DNA from: Desertibaculum subflavum
GTDB taxonomy: Bacteria > Pseudomonadota > Alphaproteobacteria > Ferrovibrionales > Ferrovibrionaceae
Length of the DNA: 64,000 nucleotides
Reading direction: 5' to 3'
Assembly: GCA_003576705.1 (NCBI GenBank)
Contig: QOZS01000008.1
Span: forward strand, 1 to 64,000
Below the pieces are notes generated by a model. The model made no database searches and was not told where the DNA came from. It saw only the letters and a list, made by a program, of their open reading frames with translations. This document shows positions 16,581 through 24,928 of this stretch, piece after piece. The translations under genes were made by a program, and so were the position numbers. Position 1 is the stretch's first letter. Every line of letters starts with the position of its first letter.

Positions 16581-16639
16581 TAGCGAGTCGATACTAACTC
16601 GAATGGCAGGGGCAGGCAACTATTAATTTCGACTCGCTA
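16581..16639. promoter_or_regulatory. Inverted-repeat operator candidate between rpoH paralogue and marR
   Basis: TAGCGAGTCGA at 16581-16591 and TCGACTCGCTA at 16629-16639 are a perfect 11-base inverted repeat, 37 bases apart. A further ACTCG just right of the left arm makes a small local dyad (CGAGT, 8 bases, ACTCG). The right arm ends about 10 bases before the MarR start codon. This is the only long exact dyad in the divergent region and fits an autoregulated MarR operator, possibly controlling both genes. Confidence 0.55.
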
Positions 16640-16649
16640 CGATCACGTC

Positions 16650-17237
16650 ATGGAGACTAATCCTCACGCCTTCGGGCGCCGGATCGGCGAGTTGCTTGAC
16701 CGCATCGCCCGGGTCGCTCGCGAGGCACAGTTCTCCGACGGGTTAAACCCGGCGCAATGGGAAGCGTTGCGTTACCTCGCGCGCGCGAACCGATATTCGC
16801 GTTCGCCGGGCTCGCTCGCCGAGTATCTCGGCTGCACGAAAGGCACGGTTTCCCAGACACTTATCGCCTTGGAGCAAAAGGGCTACGTGATCCGCGAGCG
16901 CGACCCGGTCGACCGCCGGGGCATGCGGCTCGAACTCAGCGAGGCCGGCCGCGCGGCGGTGGAGCGCGACCCGATCCTGGCCCTGGAGCGGGCCGCCGAA
17001 GGCCTGGACGACGACGTCCGCGGGCCGCTGGTCAAAGGGCTGAGCCGGCTGCTCTACGACCTGCAGACCGAACGCGGCATCCGCCGCTTCGGCGTCTGCC
17101 ACGATTGCGCCCTGCATTGCTGCGATGGCCACGAGGCGCATCCGGCCGGCGCCAACCATTGCGGCGCCACCGGCGAGGAAATCCAGTCGGGCGAAGAGCA
17201 GCGCATCTGCGCCAACTTCGCCACCGCGGCGGAGTAG
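16650..17237 (+). CDS. MarR family transcriptional regulator with cysteine-rich C-terminus
   Basis: A 195-residue regulator. Residues 15-140 form a MarR winged-helix domain, with recognition region SLAEYLGCTKGTVSQTLIAL and wing VIRERDPVDRRGMRLELSEAG. After the dimer helices, the tail has a C-x2-C-x3-CC cluster and two further cysteines (FGVCHDCALHCC, NHCGATGEE, RICANF), which could bind zinc or an iron-sulfur cluster, or act as a redox switch. It is divergent from an RpoH-like sigma gene, with an inverted repeat just before its start. A stress-responsive role is plausible but inferred. Confidence 0.85.
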   Translation: METNPHAFGRRIGELLDRIARVAREAQFSDGLNPAQWEALRYLARANRYSRSPGSLAEYLGCTKGTVSQTLIALEQKGYVIRERDPVDRRGMRLELSEAGRAAVERDPILALERAAEGLDDDVRGPLVKGLSRLLYDLQTERGIRRFGVCHDCALHCCDGHEAHPAGANHCGATGEEIQSGEEQRICANFATAAE

Positions 17238-17251
17238 CGACCGCTCCGGCG

Positions 17252-17461
17252 CTATCTCGACTTCTTCTCCAAGCCTTCCCGCGCCAGCGCAACCGCTTCG
17301 CGCAGTGTCTCGTCGTCGCCGATGTGGTTGGCGAGGAGGAGGATGAGGCGGGCTTTCAGCTGGTCGGCGGCGGCGGCCGGCAGCCCCTCCTGTGCCGTGA
17401 TCAGCGCTTCGTAGAAGCCGTCCGGGTCGGTCAGGTTCGGATCGGTGCGGAGCTTGGCCAT
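17252..17461 (-). CDS. DUF2783 domain protein
   Basis: A 69-residue protein matching the DUF2783 pattern: DPNLTDPDGFYEALITAQEG, then ARLILLLANHIGDDETLREA. It is small, helical and cytoplasmic. Members of this family are typically encoded right after FAD-dependent aromatic hydroxylases, and here it follows one by 5 bases. It may be a small partner or stabiliser of the hydroxylase; that is inference from position. Confidence 0.8.
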   Translation of the reverse strand: MAKLRTDPNLTDPDGFYEALITAQEGLPAAAADQLKARLILLLANHIGDDETLREAVALAREGLEKKSR

Positions 17462-17466
17462 GGGTC

Positions 17467-19095
17467 TCAGTATCCGAGGGCGCGATCGCGCGCCGATTTC
17501 ACCGCATCCGCGTCGAACCGGCGCCAGCGTGCGGCAACGTGCTGATCGGGCCGCAGCAGATAGCAGGTGCCCGGCTGCGCGGCGAAGGCATCGTGCAGGC
17601 GCCCGTCCGGGTCGGCGAGGCTCTGCGGCGCACCCTGGCTTCGCGCCGCGCCGCGCGTCACCAGGATCGGCTCGATGTCATCGTCGAGTTCGACGAGAGC
17701 AGCCGGGGCCGGCGCGCCGTCGGCGAAGCATAGAAGCTGGAACCGGCGGCCCAGGCTGTCGAGCAGGTGCGATCCCGTTGCCGCGGGCGCCGGCAGGTTG
17801 GGGCAGGGGCCGCCCACCGCCACGCCCCCGGCGAAGCCGCCATCGCCGCCGTTCAGCGGCGAGCGGCGGTGGATCGTCGCCGTCGACAGCCGGCCGCTGT
17901 TCACCAGCGCCCGTGCGAAAGGATGCTCGCCGGCGAGATCCAGCACCGCGTCACGGAACACGCGCTCGGCCGCCGTCTTCGGCGTCAGGAATCGCGTCGA
18001 GCGGCTGGTCAGCAGAATGTTCTCGTCGGCCGCCTCGCCGCGCTCCGCATCGTAGCTGTCGAGCAGCCGGTCCGGCGCCTTGCCCCGGATCACATAGGCG
18101 AGCTTCCAGGCCAGGTTCTCGGCGTCCTGGATGCCGGAATTGCCGCCGCGTGCGCCGAACGGGGAGACCTGATGCGCCGCGTCGCCGGCGAACAGCACGC
18201 GGCCATGGCGCAGACGCTCCAGCCGCCGCCCCTGGAAGGTGTAGATGCTGACCCATTCGACCGTCATTGGATGCGGGCCCAGCATCTTCTGCGCCCGCGC
18301 GATCACCCGCGCCGGGTCCTTCTCCGCCTCGCGGTCGATATCGGCCCCGAGCTGGAAATCGACCCGCCACATGTCGTCGCCCTGCTTGTGGCAGAGCGCG
18401 GTGTCGCCGGGATGGAAGCTCGGGTGGAACCAGAAGCGTCGGTCGGCATTCGGCAGCGCCGCATGCACCTTGAGGTCGGCGATCAGGAAGCAATCCTCGA
18501 AGGTGCTGCCGTCGAACTTCAGGCCGAGCGCGCGGCGGGCCGCGCTGCGCGTGCCGTCGGCGGCGACCAGCCAGTCCGCCTCGGCGCGGTAACGCCCCGC
18601 CGGCGTCTCCACCTCGACGGCGACGCAATCGTTGCCAGGCGCCACATCGACGACCTTGCTCTGCCAGCGATGGTCGATCAGCGGCTGACGCGCCACCGCA
18701 TCGACCAGGAACTCCTCGGTGTAGTACTGCTGCAGATTGACGAAGGCGGGGAACTTCTCGCCCGCCACGGCCTGCAGGTCGAAGTGATAGATCTCGCGGT
18801 CGCCGTGGAACAGGCGGCCGGTATGCCAGGTGTAGCCCCTGGCGCGGACCTGCTCGGCGACGCCGTGGCGGTCCAGGATCTCGAGCGTGCGCTTCGACCA
18901 GCAGAGGCCGCGGCTGCCTTCGGAGACCGTGTCGCCGTCCTCCAGCACGACCGACGGCACGCCATAGGCGGCGAGCTCGAGCGCGGTGGTCAGGCCGACA
19001 GGCCCGCCGCCGACGATGATCGCCTTGTGCCGAACCGTCTCGTCCCGTGCCTCCGGGCACGGCTGCCAGCCGTGGTGCTTGTATTGGTAGCTCAT
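17467..19095 (-). CDS. FAD-dependent aromatic hydroxylase (MhpA/phenol-hydroxylase-like)
   Basis: A 542-residue flavoprotein monooxygenase. The N-terminal Rossmann motif GGGPVGLTTALELAAYG, the central GDAAHQVSPFGARGGNSGIQ and a C-terminal thioredoxin-like portion match the group that includes 3-(3-hydroxyphenyl)propionate hydroxylase. ATG 19095 is preferred to the codon 15 bases upstream. The family adds one oxygen atom to an aromatic ring using NAD(P)H. It lies between a PaaI-like thioesterase and DUF2783, implying ring hydroxylation in an aromatic acid pathway. The exact substrate is unknown. Confidence 0.85.
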   Translation of the reverse strand: MSYQYKHHGWQPCPEARDETVRHKAIIVGGGPVGLTTALELAAYGVPSVVLEDGDTVSEGSRGLCWSKRTLEILDRHGVAEQVRARGYTWHTGRLFHGDREIYHFDLQAVAGEKFPAFVNLQQYYTEEFLVDAVARQPLIDHRWQSKVVDVAPGNDCVAVEVETPAGRYRAEADWLVAADGTRSAARRALGLKFDGSTFEDCFLIADLKVHAALPNADRRFWFHPSFHPGDTALCHKQGDDMWRVDFQLGADIDREAEKDPARVIARAQKMLGPHPMTVEWVSIYTFQGRRLERLRHGRVLFAGDAAHQVSPFGARGGNSGIQDAENLAWKLAYVIRGKAPDRLLDSYDAERGEAADENILLTSRSTRFLTPKTAAERVFRDAVLDLAGEHPFARALVNSGRLSTATIHRRSPLNGGDGGFAGGVAVGGPCPNLPAPAATGSHLLDSLGRRFQLLCFADGAPAPAALVELDDDIEPILVTRGAARSQGAPQSLADPDGRLHDAFAAQPGTCYLLRPDQHVAARWRRFDADAVKSARDRALGY

Positions 19096-19132
19096 CCCAC
19101 CCCTCGCCATCCTCCCCCGGGGCAGGGACAGG

Positions 19133-19576
19133 CTAGCCCGCCGCGGCGGGCTCGGGAACCACCGTGCCCTGCAGGCGATACGAATTGCCGCGGAACAAGG
19201 CGATGGTCTTGCCGGCGGGGTCGGTCACCCGGACGTCGTAGACGCCGGTCCGGCCAGCCTGATGGCGCTCCTCCGCGACGGCGACCAGCCGATCGCCCTT
19301 GCGGCCCGGCGCGCAGAAGGTGATCTGCGCCGTCTGCGCCACCGCGACCTGGTTGTAGGAATTGCAGGCATAGGCCAGCGCCGTATCGGCCAGGGTGAAG
19401 ATCATGCCGCCGTGGCACATGTCGTGGCCGTTGACCATGTCGGGCCGGACCGTCATGGCGAGGCGCGAGGTGCCCGGCCCGACGGTCTCGATGACGATGC
19501 CGAGCGCCTGCGCGGCGAAGTCGCGCGCGTACATCGCCTCGGCGACCGCTTCGGCCAGCTTCTGTGCCGCCGCCAT
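19133..19576 (-). CDS. paaI: PaaI-like hydroxyphenylacetyl-CoA thioesterase
   Basis: A 147-residue hot-dog thioesterase. The PaaI-type active site is visible (NGHDMCHGGMIFTLADTALAY), with the conserved Asn, Gly and Asp, and NSYNQVAVAQ follows. It starts three bases after the PaaG-like gene. PaaI clears hydroxylated phenylacetyl-CoA or other aryl-CoA dead-end esters. No other paa genes (paaABCDE, paaK) are in the window, so it may serve a different aryl-CoA route here. Confidence 0.85.
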   Translation of the reverse strand: MAAAQKLAEAVAEAMYARDFAAQALGIVIETVGPGTSRLAMTVRPDMVNGHDMCHGGMIFTLADTALAYACNSYNQVAVAQTAQITFCAPGRKGDRLVAVAEERHQAGRTGVYDVRVTDPAGKTIALFRGNSYRLQGTVVPEPAAAG

Positions 19577-19579
19577 GGC

Positions 19580-20371
19580 TCAGCGGCCCTGGAAGCGGGC
19601 GGGGCGCTTCTGCAAGAAGGCGGCGACGCCTTCGGCGAAGTCCTGGGTGCGGCCGGCGATGCGCTGGGCGTCGCGCTCGACATCGAGCTGGGTCGCGAGA
19701 TCGTTCGACCATGACTGGTCGAGCGCCCGGCGGATCAGCGCGAGGCCCTTGGTCGGCCCGTTCGCCAGTTTCTTCGCGACGGCGCCGGCCTCGGCCATCA
19801 GCGCGGCGTCGTCCACCACCTTCCAGATCAGGCCCCAGTCGAGCGCCGTCTCGGCCGAGATCTTCTCGCCGAGAAGCGCGAGGCCGGCGGCGCGGGCGCG
19901 GCCGGCGAGGCGCGGCAGGAAGTAGGTCGAGCCCGCATCGGGCACCAGGCCGATATTGCAGAAGGCCTGCAGGAAGCTCGCCGATTTCGCGGCGATCACG
20001 ATGTCGCAGGCGAGCGCGAGCGACATACCGGCGCCGGCGCAGGGCCCGTTGACCGCCGCGACCAGCGGCATCTCCAGCCCGCGCAGCGACAGGATCAGGG
20101 GGTTGTAGTTCTGCTCCAGCGACAGGCCGAGATCCGGCGCGCCGCCATCGTTCGACGGCTGGCGGTCGCTCAGGTCGGCGCCGGCGCAGAAGCCGCGGCC
20201 GGCGCCGGTGATGACGAGGCAGCGTGCCGTGCCCGGCGCGCGGATCTGCTCCAGCGCCGCGCGCAGCTCCTCGTGCATCTTGCTGGTGAAGGCGTTGAGC
20301 CGGTCCGGCCTGTTCAACGTCAGGGTCGCCACCTGGTCGGCGATGGCGAGGGTGATGGTCTCGAAGCTCAT
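19580..20371 (-). CDS. paaG: Enoyl-CoA hydratase/isomerase, PaaG-like
   Basis: A 263-residue crotonase-fold enzyme. NGPCAGAGMSLALACDIVIA forms the oxyanion region. GLVPDAGSTYFLPRLAG carries the Asp that marks PaaG (2-(1,2-epoxy-1,2-dihydrophenyl)acetyl-CoA isomerase) rather than the two Glu of classical hydratases. It is the first gene of a PaaG-PaaI-hydroxylase-DUF2783 set. Assignment to phenylacetate breakdown is uncertain because the epoxidase genes are not nearby; it may act on a related ring-CoA ester. Confidence 0.8.
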   Translation of the reverse strand: MSFETITLAIADQVATLTLNRPDRLNAFTSKMHEELRAALEQIRAPGTARCLVITGAGRGFCAGADLSDRQPSNDGGAPDLGLSLEQNYNPLILSLRGLEMPLVAAVNGPCAGAGMSLALACDIVIAAKSASFLQAFCNIGLVPDAGSTYFLPRLAGRARAAGLALLGEKISAETALDWGLIWKVVDDAALMAEAGAVAKKLANGPTKGLALIRRALDQSWSNDLATQLDVERDAQRIAGRTQDFAEGVAAFLQKRPARFQGR

Positions 20372-20411
20372 TGGCCTGCGCTTCCTCTCCCGAACTTCCT
20401 TGGCGAAGTCT

Positions 20412-21464
20412 CTACGCGCCCGCGCCCTCGTCCAGCGCGGCCTGCGACACGACGCGATTGCGGCCCTGGCGCTTGGCGAGATAGAGGGCCTCGTCGGCGC
20501 GGGCGATCAGGTCGGTGATCGCCTCGCCGGTCTCGAAGCGCGCGGCGCCGACCGAGATGGTGACGGCGCCGACCTCCTCGCCGGTCGAGCGGCGGATCAG
20601 GCGGCGGGTGGCGATGGTCTGGCGCAGCCGCTCGGCCACCTGCACCGCATTGCCGAGGCCGCAGGCCGGCAGCAATACGGCGAATTCCTCGCCGCCATAG
20701 CGGGCGACGACATCGCCTTCCTTGGTGCCGTCGCGCAGGCAGCGGGCGACCAGCTTCAGCACCTGGTCGCCGAACTGGTGGCCGTAGCTGTCGTTGAACT
20801 GCTTGAAGTTGTCGATATCGGCGATCAGCAGGCAGAGCGCGGCGTCGGTCTCCATTGCCTCCGCGGTGGCGCGCAGCAGGCCTTCGTCGAACGCCTTGCG
20901 GTTGGCGAGGCCGGTCAGCGGATCGGTATTCGCCTCCTTGCGCACGTCGTCGAGACTGCGCTTCAACCGGTCGACCTGTTCGGCCGAGCTCTTGAGATTC
21001 TTCTCCAAGACGGCATTCCGCTCGATCGCCGTCTGGGTCTCGATCAGCAGGCGGCGGACCACCCCCTGCAGCCGCTCCGGGCTGGCGGCATCGCGCGTCA
21101 CCTCGCCGGTGATGTTGACCAGGGCGCGGCCATAGGTCTTGGCCTCGGCGCCGGCATCGCCGACCAGGGTCTGCACTTCCCGCACCGTCTCGCCGAGGCC
21201 CTCGCTGACCTGGCGCAGCGCGCTGTCCTGCGCCGTGTTGCCGAAGAATCGCTCGTGCAACTCCTCGTTCAGGACGGAGGTGAATTCCCGCTGCTTGGCC
21301 AGCAGCAAGTCGATCGCCTTGTTCAGCTCGGCTTTGCTGCCGACGAAATATTCGTACCAGACAGCGAAGTTCTCGGGCGTCGAGGGGATCTTCAGCTCCG
21401 CCATGCGCATCAGGGCCGAACGCGTGAATGTCTCGGCTTGTTCGACCCCGTGTTGACGCGTCAC
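20412..21464 (-). CDS. GGDEF domain diguanylate cyclase
   Basis: A 350-residue protein with a helical N-terminal part (PSTPENFAVWYEYFVG is a recurring motif of one GGDEF group), a coiled-coil-like middle and a C-terminal GGDEF domain with NTDPLTGLANRKAF and the active site ARYGGEEFAVLLP. The allosteric I-site (RxxD five residues ahead) reads KEGD, so product inhibition may be weakened. GTG 21464 is preferred because AGAGG lies six bases before it. It is cytoplasmic, makes cyclic di-GMP, and sits within a same-strand run of transport and catabolic genes, 57-63 bases after livF. Confidence 0.87.
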   Translation of the reverse strand: MTRQHGVEQAETFTRSALMRMAELKIPSTPENFAVWYEYFVGSKAELNKAIDLLLAKQREFTSVLNEELHERFFGNTAQDSALRQVSEGLGETVREVQTLVGDAGAEAKTYGRALVNITGEVTRDAASPERLQGVVRRLLIETQTAIERNAVLEKNLKSSAEQVDRLKRSLDDVRKEANTDPLTGLANRKAFDEGLLRATAEAMETDAALCLLIADIDNFKQFNDSYGHQFGDQVLKLVARCLRDGTKEGDVVARYGGEEFAVLLPACGLGNAVQVAERLRQTIATRRLIRRSTGEEVGAVTISVGAARFETGEAITDLIARADEALYLAKRQGRNRVVSQAALDEGAGA

Positions 21465-21527
21465 CGGCAACCTCTTGCACTCGCTTGCGGCCGGACACTA
21501 GGCCGGCAGGGCGGCGCCCTGCAAGGG

Positions 21528-22241
21528 TCAGACCCCAAGATAGCGCTGCTGCAGGGCCGGATCGGCGGCCAGCGCCGCCGGCTGGCCGGACCAGACGATG
21601 CGACCCTTCTCCACGATATAATGCCGGTCGGCGATGCGGTTGAGGGCGGCCAGGTTCTTGTCGATCACCAGGATCGACTGGCCGGCCTGTTTCAGGCTCT
21701 CCAGGCAGCGCCAGATCTCGCGCCGGATCAGCGGCGCGAGGCCTTCCGTCGCCTCGTCGAGGATCAGCAGCATCGGGTTGGTCAGCAGGGCGCGGGCAAT
21801 GGCCAGCATCTGCTGCTCGCCGCCGGAAAGCTGGCTGCCCATCTGATGGGCACGTTCGGCGAGACGCGGGAAAAGCTGTTCGACCCGGTCCTGCGACCAC
21901 CGGGAATGCCCGGCGCCGCGCTCGACCGCCGTTGCCACCAGGTTCTCGCGCACCGTGAGGTTGGGGAAGATCTGCCGGCCCTCCGGCACCAGGCCGATGC
22001 CGGCCTGCGCCACGCGATAGGCCGGCAGGCCGCGGATCTCCTGTCCGCGCAGACGGATCGAGCCGGCGGCAGGCGGCGTGAGGCCCATGATCGAGCGCAC
22101 GGTGGTGGTCTTGCCCATGCCGTTCCGGCCCATCAGCGTGACCACCTCGCCCTCGCCGATCGCGAGCGAGATGCCGTGCAGCACCTTGCTCTGGCCGTAG
22201 GCGGTCTCGATGCCTCCCACGGTGAGCAGCGGGCTGGCCAT
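21528..22241 (-). CDS. livF: Branched-chain amino acid-type ABC transporter ATPase (LivF), second system
   Basis: A 237-residue LivF-type ATPase with Walker A GRNGMGKTT, signature LSGGEQQMLAIARAL and Walker B LLILDEATEGL, where the usual Pro after DE is Ala. The start overlaps the livG stop as TGATG. It is the last transporter gene of the second Liv importer, which lies beside genes for aryl-CoA formation and ring hydroxylation, so aromatic acid uptake is likely. Confidence 0.92.
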   Translation of the reverse strand: MASPLLTVGGIETAYGQSKVLHGISLAIGEGEVVTLMGRNGMGKTTTVRSIMGLTPPAAGSIRLRGQEIRGLPAYRVAQAGIGLVPEGRQIFPNLTVRENLVATAVERGAGHSRWSQDRVEQLFPRLAERAHQMGSQLSGGEQQMLAIARALLTNPMLLILDEATEGLAPLIRREIWRCLESLKQAGQSILVIDKNLAALNRIADRHYIVEKGRIVWSGQPAALAADPALQQRYLGV

Positions 22242-23002
22242 CAATGCGCCCCGTCGTCGTGGCCGAGATAGGCCTCGCGCACATCCGGATGGCGGCGGAT
22301 CTCGTCTGCCGTGCCGCTGGCGATGGCCCGGCCATAGACCAGCACGGTGATGCGGTCGGCGAGGGCGAAGACGGCATCCATGTCGTGCTCCACCAGCAGC
22401 ATGCCGACCTGGCCCTTCAGGCCACGCAGGATCTCGACCATGCGCGCCGATTCCTCGGGCCCCATGCCGGCCATCGGCTCGTCCCGCAGCAGGAGGCGCG
22501 GGCGCGTCGCCAGCGCCATGGCGATTTCGAGCTGGCGGTGCTCGCCATGGCTGAGCGCGCCGGCCGGCATACCGGCGCGCTCCGCGAGGCCGATCTGCGC
22601 CAGGATGTCGCCCGCCGGCCCGGTGAGCGCGGGATCGCGCCGCGCATTGCGCCAGAACCGGAAGGAATGGCCGAGCCGCGCCTGCACCGCCAGTGCGACG
22701 TTCTCGAGCACCGTGAAATCGCGCAGCACGGAGGTGATCTGGAACGAGCGTGCGAGGCCGAGCGCGCAGCGCCGGTGCACCGGCTCGGCGGTGATGTCGC
22801 GGCCGGTGAGGTGGATGCTGCCGGCGTCCGGGCGCAGCTCGCCGGCGACCTGGCCGATCAGAGTCGTCTTGCCGGCGCCGTTCGGGCCGATCAGCGCATG
22901 CACCTCCGCAGCGCCGACTTCGAGATCCAACTGGTCGGTCGCGACCAGGCCGCCGAAGCGCTTGATCAGGCCGTTGACCGCAAGGAGAGGGGCCTCAGCC
23001 AC
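22241..23002 (-). CDS. livG: Branched-chain amino acid-type ABC transporter ATPase (LivG), second system
   Basis: A 253-residue LivG-type ATPase from GTG 23002. Walker A GPNGAGKTT, signature LSHGEHRQLEIAMAL, Walker B LLLRDEPMAGMG and the switch VEHDMDAVF are present. Its start lies inside the 3' end of livM (8 bases) and its stop overlaps livF. It pairs with LivF as the energy-supplying dimer of the second importer. Confidence 0.92.
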   Translation of the reverse strand: MAEAPLLAVNGLIKRFGGLVATDQLDLEVGAAEVHALIGPNGAGKTTLIGQVAGELRPDAGSIHLTGRDITAEPVHRRCALGLARSFQITSVLRDFTVLENVALAVQARLGHSFRFWRNARRDPALTGPAGDILAQIGLAERAGMPAGALSHGEHRQLEIAMALATRPRLLLRDEPMAGMGPEESARMVEILRGLKGQVGMLLVEHDMDAVFALADRITVLVYGRAIASGTADEIRRHPDVREAYLGHDDGAH

Positions 23003-23936
23003 GGCCGCCTCCCGGGATCAGCCCGTCGATGCCGCGCCGGGCGAACAGCACGAGCAGCAGCAGCATCGGCCCGAACACGATCTGCCAGTACTCGGTATAG
23101 CTCGACAACACCTCTTCCAGCAGCAGGAACGCCACCATGCCCAGGACCGGCCCGAACAGACTGCCGAGGCCGCCCAGCACGACCGCGATGATCAGGTCGC
23201 CCGAGCGCGTCCAGTGCATCACGGCGGGGCTGATGAAATCGGCGCTGGTGGCGAGCAGCGCGCCGGCGAGGCCGCAGATCAGCGCGGAGATGACGAAGGC
23301 GGCGAGCCGGTAGCGGAAGGTCGGCAGGCCGATCGCGTTGGCGCGGCGGTCGTTCGACTTCGAGGCGCGGATCACCATACCGAAGCGCGAATTGGCGATC
23401 CGCCACACCGCGAACAGGGCGAGGCAGAGCAGAGCGAGAGCGAGATAATAGAAGCTGGGCTTGTGGCTCATGTTGATCAGGCCGGCGAAATCGCTCCGCG
23501 TGTAGATGGTGAGCCCGTCATCGCCGCCATATTCATAGAGTCCGACGCCGACATAATAGACCAGCTGAGCGAAGGCCAAGGTGATCATGATGAAGTAGAC
23601 GCCGCGGGTGCGCAGGCAGATGGCGCCGACAAACAGCGCATAGAGGCCGGCGAACAGCATGGCGAGCGGCCATTGTACGAAACCGTTGGTGATGCCGTGA
23701 TGCGCCAGGATGCCGACGGTATAGCCGCCGATGCCGACATAGACGGCGTGGCCGAAGCTGACCATGCCGCCGAAGCCCAGGATCAGGTTCAGCCCGACCG
23801 CGGCGAGGCTCAGGATCACGATACGGGTGAACAGGGTGATCAGGAACGGATAGGCGAAGACCTGCGCGAGCGTCGGCACCAGGGCAAGCCCGATCAGCAG
23901 CGCGCCGTAAACCACCGCCCGCGGGGTAAGGCGCAT
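22995..23936 (-). CDS. livM: Branched-chain amino acid-type ABC permease (LivM), second system
   Basis: A 313-residue permease with about ten membrane segments. The LivM hallmark NLILGFGGMVSFGHAVYVGIG and the C-terminal VVLGGLGSLFGPVLGMVAF are visible. It starts immediately after the livH stop (one base between) and overlaps livG by eight bases. It forms the transmembrane channel with LivH in the inner membrane. Confidence 0.92.
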   Translation of the reverse strand: MRLTPRAVVYGALLIGLALVPTLAQVFAYPFLITLFTRIVILSLAAVGLNLILGFGGMVSFGHAVYVGIGGYTVGILAHHGITNGFVQWPLAMLFAGLYALFVGAICLRTRGVYFIMITLAFAQLVYYVGVGLYEYGGDDGLTIYTRSDFAGLINMSHKPSFYYLALALLCLALFAVWRIANSRFGMVIRASKSNDRRANAIGLPTFRYRLAAFVISALICGLAGALLATSADFISPAVMHWTRSGDLIIAVVLGGLGSLFGPVLGMVAFLLLEEVLSSYTEYWQIVFGPMLLLLVLFARRGIDGLIPGGGRG

Positions 23937-23937
23937 C

Positions 23938-24855
23938 TCACCCCCGCCGCGCGGGGAACAGGCCTTCCGGCCTGAGGAACAGGACGAGCGCCATCAGGAG
24001 ATAGATCAGCATCGAGGCGAGGGCGGGGGCCAGCGTGTTGGCGGCCGGCGCCGACATGATGGCGCGTAGCAGCTCCGGCAGGAAGGCGCGGCCCATGGTG
24101 TCGATCATGCCGACCAGCAGCGCCGCCACGAAAGCGCCGCGGATCGATCCGATGCCGCCGATCACGATGACGACGAAGGCGACGATCAGGATGCTCTCGC
24201 CCATGCCGATCTGCGCCGTGGTGATCGGCGCCGCCATGATGCCGGCGAGCGCCGCGAAGGCGGCGCCGATCCCGAACACCAGGGTGTAGAGCAGGCGGAT
24301 ATCGACGCCGAGCGCCCCGATCATCTCGCGGTTGGAGGCGCCGGCGCGGATGCGCATGCCGAGCCGCGTCTTCGCCACCAGCCAATAGAGGAGGAAGGCG
24401 ACCGCGCCGCCGACCAGAATCACGATCAGCCGGTAGATCGGGTAGTCGAGACCCGGCAGCAGCGGCACGGTACCGTTGAGCGCCGCCGGCAGCGGGATGG
24501 TGCGCCCGCCCGGGCCCCATACCAGGCGCACCAGCTCGTTGAAGAACAGGATCAGGCCGAAGGTCGCCAGCACCTGGTCGAGATGATCGCGGGAATAGAG
24601 GGTCGAAAGCGCCACGCGCTCCAGCACGATGCCGACCAGGAAGGCGGCCGGCAGTGCCAGCAGGGCGCCCAGCACGAAGCTGCCGGTCCAGTCGACGAAG
24701 GTCGCGGCGAAATAGGCGCCGATCATGTAGAGCGAACCATGCGCCAGGTTCACCAGATCCATGATCCCAAACACCAGCGTCAGCCCGGCCGCCAGCAGGA
24801 ACAGCAGAAGGCCAAGCTGCACGCCGTTCAGGATCTGCTCGATCAGAAGGAGCAT
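23938..24855 (-). CDS. livH: Branched-chain amino acid-type ABC permease (LivH), second system
   Basis: A 305-residue permease. The LivH hallmarks MDLVNLAHGSLYMIGAYFA and FVVIVIGGIGSIRGAFVAA are present, with about eight hydrophobic segments. It follows the binding-protein gene after a strong hairpin at 24885-24910, the same arrangement as in the first Liv operon. It partners LivM. Confidence 0.92.
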   Translation of the reverse strand: MLLLIEQILNGVQLGLLLFLLAAGLTLVFGIMDLVNLAHGSLYMIGAYFAATFVDWTGSFVLGALLALPAAFLVGIVLERVALSTLYSRDHLDQVLATFGLILFFNELVRLVWGPGGRTIPLPAALNGTVPLLPGLDYPIYRLIVILVGGAVAFLLYWLVAKTRLGMRIRAGASNREMIGALGVDIRLLYTLVFGIGAAFAALAGIMAAPITTAQIGMGESILIVAFVVIVIGGIGSIRGAFVAALLVGMIDTMGRAFLPELLRAIMSAPAANTLAPALASMLIYLLMALVLFLRPEGLFPARRG

Positions 24856-24884
24856 GCGTCAGCGCTATCGGGAGTCACAAAAAC

Positions 24885-24910
24885 GGCGCGCAGGAGGGCT
24901 CCTGCGCGCC
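24885..24910 (-). terminator. Strong hairpin with U tract after second binding-protein gene
   Basis: A near-perfect 12-base inverted repeat (GGCGCGCAGGAG at 24885-24896 and CTCCTGCGCGCC at 24899-24910), followed on the minus strand by GTTTTTGTG. This has the form of an intrinsic terminator. Because livH follows within 30 bases in the same direction, it more likely acts as a partial terminator that makes the binding protein more abundant than the membrane parts. Confidence 0.75.
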
Positions 24911-24928
24911 GGATATCCAGCAGGGCGA

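Noticed and set aside
20368..22377. Very long open frame on the minus strand, about 670 codons
   Set aside because: It covers parts of the livF, GGDEF and spacer regions in another frame and is Arg/Ala/Gly-rich. High GC leaves frames open by chance.
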